Shown: positions 46,187 through 56,740 of the stretch, one piece after another
How the letters are laid out: every line of letters begins with the position of its first letter
How positions within the stretch are numbered: the stretch's first letter is position 1
Made by a program: the position numbers and the translations under genes
Notes under the pieces: model-generated
What the model was told of the DNA's origin: nothing
The model's input: only the letters and a program-made list of their open reading frames with translations
Database searches by the model: none
NCBI GenBank assembly: GCA_032622095.1
Contig: CP136063.1
Span: 265,539,426 to 265,603,425 of the forward strand
Direction of reading: 5' to 3'
Source: Siphonodentalium dalli
Taxonomy: Eukaryota; Mollusca; Scaphopoda; Gadilida; Siphonodentaliidae
Length of the DNA: 64,000 nt

Positions 46187-46975
46187 TTTCGTAGATTTTA
46201 ATCGACTTTATCAAACAAGTCAATACCAAATGTTACATTTATCGGAGAGAGTGGTATCTCGGCTTACGGTTATAATTATGTATTATAATCTAACTGTCGT
46301 GTTTAAGTTACGTTCTGAATATGCCGTGCAATTAGGAGTATAACCTCACATGTATCTGTTTGTTTACGTCTATAGAGAAGACCTGAACTGTTACCAGAGG
46401 TCAAATGAGTTCGTATTCTTCTGAAATTATCTCAACATTGTGATAACAATTAACTGTTTACTTTCAGTTGCTAACTCTTGTGGAGTTGGGAGCAAATATG
46501 CTTTCTATATGGGATAGACGGGGTTATTTTCACAATTGTCATCTTTTATTATCGCCATTGGTGATGTTAGATGAGCGGGAAATTTACGCTTAAAGTCTGC
46601 TATAGAAGAGTTAAGTAAACGCACTTCGACGTAAACCAGTCTTGCCCCTACTGATTTCACTAGCTGGTTTACGCAGTAGGAACTCGGATCAGATACTCCC
46701 AGGGGTGTTATTTTACAGAACTTTTTCTGAATTCATATTTTTTGTAAAATGTACATGCCCCAGTCCATTCCCCACAATTTACTAGATGTGCATTAATGTC
46801 AATGTACATGTAATTTAAAGTTATTATACAACTGTCATTTGTCAGAAATTAGCTCTAAAACTCTAGCAAGAGTCAGCCATGCATACAGACAAATAATTGT
46901 CATTCAATTGCTCTAATATTAACGAAAAACAATCGAATACACATTTCTCTTATTCCAACAGTTTTCACTAAAAAT
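46187..46975. other. No gene seen
   Basis: Nothing recognised beyond short ACGTAAACCAG-like words at 46620-46670. Confidence 0.45.
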
Positions 46976-47597
46976 TGTCAAATAGATAGCCATTTATGAC
47001 GAGTTTATTGTCCAATAGAGGGCCATATATGACGAGTTTATTGTCCAATAGATAGCCATATATGACGAGATTATTGTCCAATAGATAGCCATATATGACG
47101 AGTTTATTGTCCAATAGATAGCCATACATGACGAGTTTATTGTCCAATAAATAGCCATATATGACGAGTTTATTGGTCAATAGATAGCCATTCATGACGA
47201 GTTTATTGTCCAATAAATAGCCATATATGACGAGTCTATTGTCCAATAAATAGCCATATATGACGAGTTTATTGGTCAATAGATAGCCATTTATGACGAG
47301 TTTATTGTCCAATAAATAGCCATATATGACGAGTTTATTGTCCAATAAATAGCCATATATGACGAGTTTATTGGTCAATAGATAGCCATATATGACGAGT
47401 TTATTGTCCAATAAATAACCATATATGACGAGTTTATTGGTCAATAAATAACCATATATGACGAGTTTATTGGTCAATAAATAACCATATATGACGAGTT
47501 TATTGTCCAATAGATAGCCATATATGACGAGTTTATTGTCCGATAGATAGCCATATATGACGAGTTTATTGGTCAATATATAGCCATATATGACGAG
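46976..47597. repeat. 33-bp minisatellite, about 19 units
   Basis: Unit CATATATGACGAGTTTATTG + KCCAATARATAGC. The minus strand is open for 202 codons (DNKLVIYGYLL repeat) only because the period is a multiple of three; no start context, no unique ends. Its right edge runs into a transposon-terminus relic. Confidence 0.95.
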
Positions 47598-47640
47598 TTT
47601 CGTGATGAAAAATCGCCAGGCCAGTTTGCCAGCTGTACGA
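47598..47640. mobile_element. Family F-like right terminus relic
   Basis: GCCAGTTTGCCAGCTGTACG then AACGCAGCCTA corresponds to the F terminus (AACTTGCCAGCGTATGAACG TAGCC TA). No left partner found before the minisatellite. Confidence 0.5.
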
Positions 47641-47897
47641 ACGCAGCCTATGTTTTCGAGATTTTCAACCTATAATTCTCTTGCCAAATACTGTGCCTAT
47701 ATAGAGTATACCTCAGTTCCCTCAGTGTAGCTTATAACCTGTGTTCTTATAAATATCTTTGCATTTTAGTATATACATCAGCATGTCACGTGGTTTTATA
47801 CTTGCAGCTTTTGCTATTTATACTCTTTTATGACATTTTCACAAATAAAATGTATTGTACAAACTGCGTTAACATTTTTGAAGCCCCGTAGCGTTTA

Positions 47898-48407
47898 GAT
47901 TATGCCATGAATATCTACTATGGCTAACGCCCGTAGAGATCATATTCCACCAGTACAAAACCTTGGGAAATTTTGAAGTTTTGACTGGGAACCTAAAAGG
48001 TCAAAATAACACTGGGAATATATTTCTTAATGATTATATGTTCCTTAAAAGTGTACTATATTAACAGGTCCCAACTCGAAATTCCATGCTTTTCTGTGAC
48101 TTTTGACAGCCGATGTCGCAATAAACATTCAATTAATTACCCAGAAAAAAATCCATAATTGTAAGAAACGCAAAGAGAAATCGCTCACAAACTACACAAA
48201 GTCACTTAAATCGTGAAATTTCGAGTTCACCTACAGTGCAGTACATTATTAAGAAACAGATAATAACAAAGAAATATAGTCCCTGTGTTATTTTTTATAT
48301 TTAATAAGGTTCCCTTTCAAAACTTCAAAAAGTTCCCAGGTTTTGTACTGGTGAAATATGATCTCTACGGGCGTTAGCCATATAGTAGATATTCATGGCA
48401 TGATCTA
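47898..48407. mobile_element. Family M element, complete
   Basis: TIRs GATTATGCCATGAATATCTA and the inverse ending TATTCATGGCATGATCTA. Flanked by CGTAGCGTTTA (47887-47897) and CGTAGCGGTTA (48408-48418), an 11-bp duplication with one mismatch. TIR similarity extends over about 100 bp (GTAGAGATCATATTCCACCA). Confidence 0.8.
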
Positions 48408-48480
48408 CGTAGCGGTTAGTTACATGGCATTATCGACGTAGCGGTTCGTTACATGGCATGATCTACATAGCCGTTTGTTA
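48394..48480. repeat. 29-bp tandem repeat x3 spanning the M terminus
   Basis: Unit CATGGCATGATCTACGTAGC + GGTTAGTTA. The first unit consists of the last 14 bp of the M element, the right target duplication and 4 bp of flank; two further units follow with a few changes. Confidence 0.9.
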
Positions 48481-48564
48481 CTTGAAATTATGATAGCCTC
48501 TGTGACATTCCGGTGCAGCTCCGGATCAAAATAAATCGATAAATACGTTAAATTTTAAATAATC

Positions 48565-49627
48565 TTAAAGGCACGGGCGGCGTTCGTTGCAGAAATATTC
48601 ATATTTGTTCAAATCGCCAACAACAGAAGGAATATTAAAATATATATAGTTTTGTTCATATGCTTCTGTTTACATAACACAGCGAAATTCTATTGGTTAA
48701 TCACACACAAATGCTATAAACGCTCTTTATTATTTCCATATCAGGAAAACAGTAACAAATAACACTCTTTATGTTTACAATATCCGGATCTAAACAATAG
48801 CCAGGTAACGTAACGTTTTTTGCTTTTGTTTACATAACAAAGGGGGGGAAATGACAATAACATACTGTTTATGCCATATTTCTGTTTGGTATAAGAACAA
48901 TGTCTGTCTATATTTTACTATTCTTTCTGTTTATGGCGGTTTTTGACGGAGGTGAATATTTTAACAGCATACCCACCGCCAACGCCGCCCGTATCTTTAA
49001 CATACCCACCGCCAACACCGCCCGTATCTTAAACATACCAAACGCCGCCCGTATCTTTAAAATACCCACCGCCAACGCCGCCCGTATCTTTAACATACCC
49101 AACGCCGACCGTATCTTTAACATACCCACCGCCAACGCCGCCCGTATCTTTAACATACCCACCGCCAACGCCGCCCGTATCTTTAACATACCCAACGGCG
49201 CCCGTATCTTTAACATACCCACCGCCAACGCCGCCCGTATCTTTAACATACCCAACGCCGCCCGTATCTTTAACATACCCACCGCCAACGCCGCCCGTAT
49301 CTTTAACATACCCAACGCCGCCCGTATCTTTAACATACCCACCGCCAACGCCGCCCGTATCTTTAACATACCCAACGCCGCCCGTATCTTTAACATACCC
49401 ACCACCAACGCCGCCCGTATCTTTAACATACCCACCGCCAACGCCGCCCGTATCTTTAACATACCCAACGCCGCCCGTATCTTTAACATACCCACCGCCA
49501 ACGCCGCCCGTATCTTTAACATACCCAACGCCGCCCGTATCTTTAACATACCCAACGCCGCCCGTATCTTTAACATACCCAACGCCGCCCGTATCTTTAA
49601 CATACCCAACGCCGCCCGTATCTTTAA
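48565..49627. mobile_element. Family R2 TTAA element with expanded right end
   Basis: Left TTAA AGGCACGGGCGGCGTT at 48565. Right end AACGCCGCCCGTATCTTTAA at 49608-49627. 48565-49000 matches R1 but without the B insertion: GTAACGTAACG is followed by six T and GCTTTTG. The right terminus is repeated 22 times. The plus-strand frame starting at 48900 (hydrophobic start, then IFNIPTANAAR repeats) is not regarded as a gene, because two minus frames are equally open. Confidence 0.8.
48968..49624. repeat. 33/27-bp minisatellite, 22 units
   Basis: Eleven 33-bp units (CATACCCACCGCCAACGCCG + CCCGTATCTTTAA) and eleven 27-bp units lacking CACCGC. In the centre the two types alternate, making a 60-bp higher-order period; the last four are all 27-bp. 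Every unit contains TTAA and the R terminal inverted repeat. Confidence 0.95.
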
Positions 49628-49882
49628 CCCATTCTATACTAAATGGATTCTCCATAAAAGTCTATTATATACTTCTGGAGGGGTGTTCAGGAAATACCTG
49701 CATATGCCAGACATTATAAATTGTTGAAGGAATCCTATCCTTTCGTGGGATAATGTAGTTCTTGGGAAATGTTCAGATAATAAGTTCAACAAACGACTGA
49801 AGATTGTTTGTTGAACTTATTATGTGAACATTTCCTGATGGATAAATACTAATAAATGAGTATTTGGTATAGGAAGGGTTAA
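49624..49882. mobile_element. Family P2 TTAA MITE with internal hairpin
   Basis: Left TTAACCCATTCTATACTAAA shares its TTAA with the R2 right end; right TATTTGGTATAGGAAGGG TTAA shares its TTAA with the next P1. An internal hairpin at 49777-49848 has arms of about 30 bp (GAAATGTTCA, ATAATAAGTTCAACAAAC). Confidence 0.75.
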
Positions 49883-50268
49883 CCCTTTACCCAACAGAAC
49901 GGCCCTGTGCCAATGCATTATCTTATATATGCGAGTCGACCATAGGTCGCCTCGCATATATAAGAGAATGCATTGGCTTAACACATTAAAAATTATAAAA
50001 TTGTTAAAGAATGTAAGAAAAAATGGTAAAAAGTGTTAAAAAAAAGTTTTTTTTAGGCCAATGCATTCTCTTATATATGCGAGGCGACCTATGGTCGACT
50101 CGCATATATAAGAGAATGCATTGGCACAGGGCATAACTGTAACTATCACAATGTGGTCAATGAGCCGGTTCCAATGATATCCATATTTGTATGGTTCTAT
50201 TGAGACAGACCGAAGATATTTTAGGCTGTTGAAGCTTTATTTGGCCGGTTTGTTGTGTAAAGGGTTAA
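49879..50268 (+). mobile_element. Family P1 TTAA MITE, complete
   Basis: TTAA at 49879-49882 and 50265-50268. TIRs CCCTTTACCCAACAGAACGG and CCGGTTTGTTGTGTAAAGGG. Two palindromes (about 49910-49977 and 50057-50124). Same orientation as the 39860 copy. Confidence 0.87.
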
Positions 50269-52003
50269 CAGACAATCGCCACTGAGGCATCAACCTGCAG
50301 ACATATTGTCACATCACTCAATTATATATGGAAACCCCCATGCAGTCTGGATAATGCGTGACATTGTTTATACATTTTACTGCATGTCCCAGGGGACATT
50401 TTATGACTTTATTGCCAACAGTTACTTAGAACTAGCTCCTTATAATTTTCCTTTGGGTATCATTACGAATACATGACGCACAGCACCGACTGCAAATAGA
50501 ATGCATTAACCACAACCTGGTGAATATTAGATAGGTTTAGCCACACGCATTTGTAACTTGTAACGTGTGTTACTTAGAGGATATTACTTTGTTGGTTTGG
50601 ATTTTTAGGCCCGATATCAGCATAAGACCGAAGGTTACCGAGGGCTGATATCAGTTCTAATTACTCTAATATCAAACCAACCAAGTGATATCCTATTTAC
50701 TAATTAGATCGCTTCTCAGTAACTGACAAGTATTTCAAATGAGTGACATCACAGAACTTGATATCTACATGTTATTTACCACTGATAGAGTTGTCGATCG
50801 GGTTTCCCTTTGTACTGTCCGCGATCGGGTTTCCCTTTGTACAGTCGGCAATATATTCCCACTTTCGATATTTTCGGACTAGATCGTTCACCTCACATAA
50901 TTAAAAACCCACTTGCCAAAATTTATGTTAGATTTGGAAATAAAAATATGTTTACTGTACACTAAATGTTAGAGCTTACCTTTTGCTGTTACGGAACGAT
51001 ATTTCATAAGTACGAAATTAATGAAATACTTTCGTCACCTAACTTCGTCTTGAATGTCGATCTATTGAGCGCTTTTATGAATTAGCTTTCTGACTCCATG
51101 CTTTCGGTCTCCATTTGGGGTTAAAAAAAATTTTAGCCAAAAGTTTAGCCAAATGTAATTTTTATTAGCCAAATTCGAAAAAGATTAGCCATTGGCTAAT
51201 TTGGCTACCGACAGCGTGAACACTGTTTACCAGTGAAGTAGATTTACGCATGTCTTAAAACCATATTACTCGGATTTGTGATGTCGTAAAATGATATTAC
51301 TCGGTTTGCTGATGCGATATTCACATAGTTCGATAACAGGCCGTTCTGGACAAAAATATCATATCTAATTAATAATATGGAAAATATATGTGGCTATGGA
51401 AATACACTAGATGGGGAATTCCACATGTTTTACGGTGCAAAATATATACGTTGATAGATATCGGGCGGGCGAAACTTGTTATCACAATGGGAAATATTAT
51501 ATTGTGCATGGCGCTTTGAAACCTGAAAGTAAGCTCTCTTGGTTTCGGGAATAAAATGAGGTCAAAAAATGAGTGAAATGCCTTTATACGGAGCATACAT
51601 ATAGCCGAAAAAACTCACTCAAGTCGTGGAATTTACAATGTAGGTAATTTGGGTCCCGATTTTCTTAACAACGGAGCATTAAAGAGCGTTACGTGTTAGC
51701 TCTATTCCTGATATGGTAAACATAAAGAGCGGTTATCAAACTTAGGTGCGAACAATGGAAAATAGATGGAAAATTGCTATGACTTACTATAGTCAGATTC
51801 ATTTTAATTCTACCAAACACATGGTTTAAAGAATATATATATACATAACAAAGTCAAAATATATTGCTCGCAACCTCAGACAATTCAAGTTGAGATAATA
51901 ATTACAACATGCTCTTTCATTGATGTGATAAATAAATACATTTCTAATGCAGTGAAATAAATAATTCGTCCTACAATGTTGACCTTAAGAGTCCTATATG
52001 CTT
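50269..52003. other. No gene; inverted repeat and small duplications
   Basis: 50577-50694 is a foldback: AGGATATTACTTTGTTGGTT pairs with CCAACCAAGTGATATCCT. At 50794-50848 GATCGGGTTTCCCTTTGTAC occurs twice in tandem. 51125-51220 repeats TAGCCAAA. 51680-51740 carries an inverted R segment (AAAGAGCG ... CCTGATATGGTAAACATAAA). No coding signal. Confidence 0.55.
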
Positions 52004-52014
52004 TTCCTTTACCG

Positions 52015-52491
52015 GATCATGCCATGTAACGCCCGTAGAGATCATATTCCACCAGTACAAAACCTGGGAACTTTTTGAAGTCAAAACAATAATTCGGGGA
52101 ATATATTTCTTAGTGATTATCTGTACCTTAATAATGTACTTCACGATATGTGAAGGTCCCAACTCGAAATTGCATGTTTTCTGTGACTTTTGTGAGCCGA
52201 TATCGCAATAAACATTCAATTAATTACCCAGGAAAAGTTCCATAATTGAAAGAAACTCAAAGCAAAATCGCTCACAAAGACACTTAAATCGTGAAATTTC
52301 GAGTTGGGACCTTCACCTACAGTGAAGTACATTATTAAGGAAGAGATAATAACAAAGAAATATATTCCCTTTGTTATTTTTTCGATTATATAAGGTTCCC
52401 TGTCAAAACTTCAAAAAGTTCCCAGATTTTGTACTGGTGGAATATTATCTCTACGGGCGGTAGCCATAGTAGAGATTCGTGGCATGATCTA
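52015..52491. mobile_element. Family M element, complete, with 11-bp target duplication
   Basis: Flanked by perfect TTCCTTTACCG (52004-52014, 52492-52502). TIRs begin GATCATGCCATG and end CGTGGCATGATCTA, and continue inward as CCCGTAGAGATCATATTCCA. 477 bp, non-coding. A 9-11 bp duplication is typical of Mutator-like elements (inferred). Confidence 0.85.
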
Positions 52492-52502
52492 TTCCTTTAC
52501 CG

Positions 52503-53009
52503 GACTTACTCATATTGTGTTGACTATCTTGAACAAATCGATCTATTGAATTTCGTCTTATAATTGTTCATTAATTAATTTTTATCAATATATATCTTTA
52601 ATTATCCTCCATTACTGAAGATTGTATATATGAACACAATAGTATATTAAGAACATAATACAAACGGTCAAATACATGTATCAACAAATCAAAGTATTTA
52701 CATATAAATACAATTCTTCGTTTGTGTTTCGCGTACGCACGTGCATCTGGACGCGCATTACAATCGGTCACGACATCCTGTCATCTCCCGATGACCAGAA
52801 GAAAGACAAACGACTTGCATTGTCATTCCACTGGCCACTGAATCCAACAGAATGGGACGGGCGCACCCACATACACAGACGCACGTATACGCAACTCACG
52901 CCATATATGATTGTATATTGAATGCCTTTATATGGCGTGTGTGATAACTATATAATATAAATCATGTGGTTGTCAGAATTGGTTACATAAAGAGAATATC
53001 AGGTTTCTC

Positions 53010-53013
<4 letters not shown>
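52503..53013. other. No gene seen
   Basis: A frame of 81 codons (52676-52921) without motif. Nothing else. Confidence 0.45.

Positions 53014-53074
<61 letters not shown>
53014..53074. repeat. (TA)n microsatellite
   Basis: About 30 uninterrupted TA units. Confidence 0.98.
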
Positions 53075-53076
<2 letters not shown>

Positions 53077-53112
53077 TGGACGTCATACCGCGTCATTTTG
53101 GTGCTTTTTGTC

Positions 53113-53118
53113 TTTATT
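53113..53118 (-). terminator. Candidate poly(A) signal of the SLC17-like gene
   Basis: AATAAA on the minus strand, 345 bp after the stop codon; the first canonical signal downstream. Confidence 0.5.
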
Positions 53119-53462
53119 GTGGTCTCGCATGAATGAGTATAGAATATTTTGTATCGACCCATTCTGATCAGAGGAACATGACATAAGCATTCACGGTTAT
53201 AAGTTGAGTCTTGATTATGTATATCCCTTTAAGACTGGTATTCTCAACACTACAGTAGCTGAACCAGTAAGGAGATATATTTAGCTTGGCGAAACTACAC
53301 TGTAAAACCAAAATCTGGAGTGGACTTTCTGGGCGTTGGAGGGGGATAAACACGCCACATATCCCCCTGTTGCTACCTCCCTGGTTCTCTCGCGTGATAT
53401 CTGCCATTTCACACAGTGTGGTAGTTCTGCATCGTATTCAGTGAAACAAAGTTCGTATTAGA

Positions 53463-53636
53463 TTACATTCGACCCTTCCCCACTTCTGACTCCATTGGTT
53501 CTTCAATGAGTAAAGTATGATGGTCAGCTGCCCAAGGTTGGATCGTTCCTTTGAGCATAACACAGTTTAGAATGCCCCCGACTGCGCATACAGAAGCTGC
53601 TATGGTAAATACTTTTCGCCACTGTGCTAAAGTTTG
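53463..53636 (-). CDS. SLC17-family transporter, last coding exon
   Basis: Minus strand. Acceptor TTATTTTTCAG|CAA (phase 0), 57 codons, stop TAA at 53463-53465. The peptide starts QTLAQWRKVFTIAASVCAVG and contains GTIQPWA, both hallmarks of the SLC17 C terminus: the NQT-x-x-QWR-x-VF-x-IAA stretch leads into the last transmembrane helix (helix 12), and G-x-IQPWA marks its cytosolic end. A short polar tail follows (ADHHTLLIEEPMESEVGKGRM). SLC17 members are major-facilitator carriers of organic anions: sialic acid export from lysosomes, vesicular glutamate, nucleotide or urate loading, or Na/phosphate symport. The tail has no dileucine motif preceded by an acidic patch, so location cannot be told. 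Joined to the exon at 59026-59111. Confidence 0.9.
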   Translation of the reverse strand, partial: QTLAQWRKVFTIAASVCAVGGILNCVMLKGTIQPWAADHHTLLIEEPMESEVGKGRM

Positions 53637-53791
53637 CTGAAAAATAATATCAAAGATGTATACATCTTCATCGTAATGGGCTCAGTAGGAAGTGATTATT
53701 TCAACAGCCACTTCGCTTTCTCTCGAACACTTAAATTTATTAGGCTAAAGAAAACAATAGTTGTGTTTCGAATTTCCCTGTCTACCATTTT

Positions 53792-55481
53792 TAGCTCACC
53801 TGAGACGAAGTCTCTGGTGGAGCTATAGTCATCACTCCTCGTCCGTTCGTCCACCCGTCGGTCCGTCCGTCCGTCCGTCCGTCAAGAATCATCTTCTTCT
53901 CCCGAACCGTAAGACCAAATGGGTTAATATTTGGTGTGGATGTTCCCTGGGTGACTCGCATTCAGATTTGTTCAAATGATGTCACCAGGTCCATTAGTTG
54001 CTAAACCAGGACCATAACTCTATTCATCCATAGTAATTCTTAGAACGACTTCTTGTCAAGAACCATCGGGCCAATTTAGCTAATATTTTGTATGGAGGGT
54101 CCTTGGTTGACTGGGGTGTAGTTTTGTTCAAATGGGGGTCACACTGGTACAAATAGGGGCTGATACACGGAGGGGCCGATCCAGGGACATAACTGTTACT
54201 AAAAAAAAATCAAATATATTTTTAAATTGAAATCCTTGCTAAATTAAAAAAAAAACAATTTAAATGAAAAATGAAAAAAAAAATCAAAATATTTTTTAAT
54301 TTTAACTTTTGATTTTTTTAGACAACCCAAAACAACACGGCCAACAACCCCCAAAACAACACCGCCACCCCCAATCCCCCATTCCCCCCGCCCCTCCCAC
54401 ACTAGTCAGGTCCCTACCATTAAATTATATTGACTACATGGCTATATCATATGTGACATGCCCTAAGAGTAAATAGTACAGCACATGCCCTATGAATAAA
54501 TAGCACAGCCCAGCACAGATGTGGTCATTAAAAAGTAATTAACCTCAGTTCTGGGAAAACAATGCCTGGTGTAGGCAGCACCGATGAAGATTAATCCACT
54601 GCTCCATTTGTTTGACAGCTATCTGCTGACCCTGTTTACAAGTAGTGTTAACCCCTATCTTGGTTTTATTTGTAAAGTCTTTATTTTTATGTTTATGTGT
54701 ACTCATAACAGTGGGGCACAGATGTTTCTCCTCAAATTGAACATTGTGTGTGAGATTAATTGCCTGTCTAATCACATATGTCTGTATTCTCCCAGGGAAG
54801 TGCGGACAGGGGCTGAGGGGATAGTGGCGGATTGCAGATTTGTTTTCAAAGACAAGTCATTTTTTTTCTTCAAAACTAATTATAAATAATAAAACGAATA
54901 TAAAATTATAGACCATTGATCAAGTGAAGGGGGCTCCCAGTTGTAATATTTACCCAATATTTATTATTTTATTTTATAAAAAAAAACAGTTTCATTAAGC
55001 TTACATGATTGGTGTGGTTATTTATTTCATATCTTTTGTTTGTCTTATCCTACTAGTTTAACATTTAAATTGACTATGAACTATCTGTAGAATTCGGTTC
55101 CTGATAACATACACTTTTCAGATTTAAAAATTCTTCACATGTATGTTATTGTAATACAATCTTTTGTCTCCCAACACATGTAAACATATGGTTAACATAA
55201 TGTCAACATCTGAATCTCATATCAGGTTTGCTCAAATGGGATTGGTTATTCAAGAAGGGGCAGACTTGCAGATCTAATACTCTGCCCTCTTGAAAATTAA
55301 TTACATTAATAATGAGGATGTCTGTCAATGGGAACACTTAAATTGTCTTGAATTGTGTGTATAGTTCTAACTACTTATTTTGAAGTAAATTTTACAAGTA
55401 CTGACTGTTGTAGTCTTCAGAGTCCCAGTCTTCTCAGTATGTACAGTCATGTGAGCGACCCCACATTCATTGACTGTCTTG
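53792..55481 (+). mobile_element. Family A Helentron-like element, both ends present (1.7 kb)
   Basis: 5' hairpin TAGCTCACC-TGAGACGAAGTCTC-TGGTGGAGCTA (53792-53825), CCGTCCGT tract (53840-53882), cores at about 53890 and 54040, an A/C-rich middle, and the 3' terminus with GTGAGCGACC, hairpin-derived CATTCATTGACTG and TCTTG at 55481. Lies in the SLC17 intron, opposite to the gene. Confidence 0.75.
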
Positions 55482-55483
55482 TT

Positions 55484-56030
55484 ATGTGTACCCATACCAT
55501 GTTTGGTACACATAATGCTCACGTCCAGATCAACCATCCGTCGTTGGTATGTCCGTCTGTCCGTCCGTCTGTCTGTAGACAATTGCTATCCGATTCGATT
55601 ACCTGAGTATTTTGTTTATCGGATCGTGTTCAAATTTTATGTAAATGTTTATGATGACACACTTCTCACCTGTATAGTTTTTGGTATCAATCGGTTTATC
55701 GGTTTAGGAATGATTAACACTTTCCATCCATACATGGTCATGTTCTATCTGATGCCATAACTTAAGTATTTTTTGTCCGATTGTGTTCCTATTTTATGTG
55801 CAGGTTTATGATGACATAATTATGCCTCACCTGTATAGTTTTTGGTATCAATTGGTTGATTGGTTTAGAAATATTTAACCCTTTCACAGACATGCCATCC
55901 AAAGCAATAAGTAAAATACGTTTCTTCTGATTTACCTCATATTTCTTACGGTACCTAGGTTTTCCTTAGCACTCTCTTCATCTGTATTGATTTTGGTTTT
56001 AATTAATTAACCCTTATACTCTTGAACCAG
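55484..56030 (+). mobile_element. Family B element, 5' part, abutting the A element
   Basis: Hairpin ATGTGTACCCATACC...GGTACACAT starts two T after the A 3' end. (CCGTCTGT)n at 55550-55577, then repeated blocks with CTCACCTGTATAGTTTTTGG at about 55665 and 55828. The 3' limit is uncertain; the next B terminus is at 57211. Confidence 0.7.
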
Positions 56031-56740
56031 GGTTATGAATGAACACTATTTGATAGTTTTATACATTAATTAGGTGCGAAGTCCTGTATGAAGATTTTAT
56101 TGTAATAGTTGCATTTAATAAAATGCTATCAATAAATTATCATGTGAATATCCAATATGCAAAGTTGAGACTACATTTGTTTTACATATACATGTAAGCC
56201 CAAAGCCATGTTAAAAGCTATATGGTGGAGTGTTGGACAACTCTATTTGAAATATAATGATAACATTCCCTCTTGATGTCATTTTACATGGAAATCTTTG
56301 GCCAGTGCTAGTTGGAGACAGACAAATAACAAGTGAATAATGGAGCTGTACTCAGAGAAGCCTGTCAGCATCTGGGTTGTGTGCAGTGTTTGTTTATTTT
56401 TATAAAGTCTCACATTCCTATCATCTGATCTCACACCTCACTGTACTGCAGAAATGAAATGGCAGTGTTGGCCCAGAGTTCATTCACTCCCACATAGGTC
56501 TCTGGTGTCTGCTGTCTATAGACTTGTACCCCTCCAGTGATAACCTATCAAAGCAATATTCAAGTGTCATACCTGGCACAGTCCCCTAATTGCATAGAGT
56601 TAAAATTATTAACCCTGGGCATCAATTGTGTTGGCTATATTATATTGTTCATTTATTCATTTATTATATCTCCAGGCTTCTCCTCCTTCACTTGTGTGGA
56701 TTTTTGTTGTTTCAAATTAACCCTTCTCAACATTCCTGAT
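56031..56740. other. SLC17 intron, no gene; possibly B tail
   Basis: 'gtcctgta(t)...gattttattg(t/c)aatagttgca' and 'aataaattatcatgtgaa' match the body of the B element at 24205-24290, so much of this may be B-derived. No coding signal. Confidence 0.5.

Noticed and set aside
46968-47576. 202-codon minus frame of DNKLVIYGYLL repeats
   Set aside because: Pure 33-bp minisatellite without unique flanking coding sequence.
46976-47597. CRISPR-like array
   Set aside because: Units are contiguous without unique spacers; eukaryotic context.
48900-49727. 275-codon plus frame with hydrophobic start and IFNIPTANAAR repeats as a secreted repeat protein
   Set aside because: Two minus frames are equally open; units are multiples of three; the hydrophobic start is shared with R1, where no array or long frame exists.
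53014-53074. Promoter TATA element
   Set aside because: Long TA microsatellite downstream of the SLC17 stop, not positioned as a promoter.
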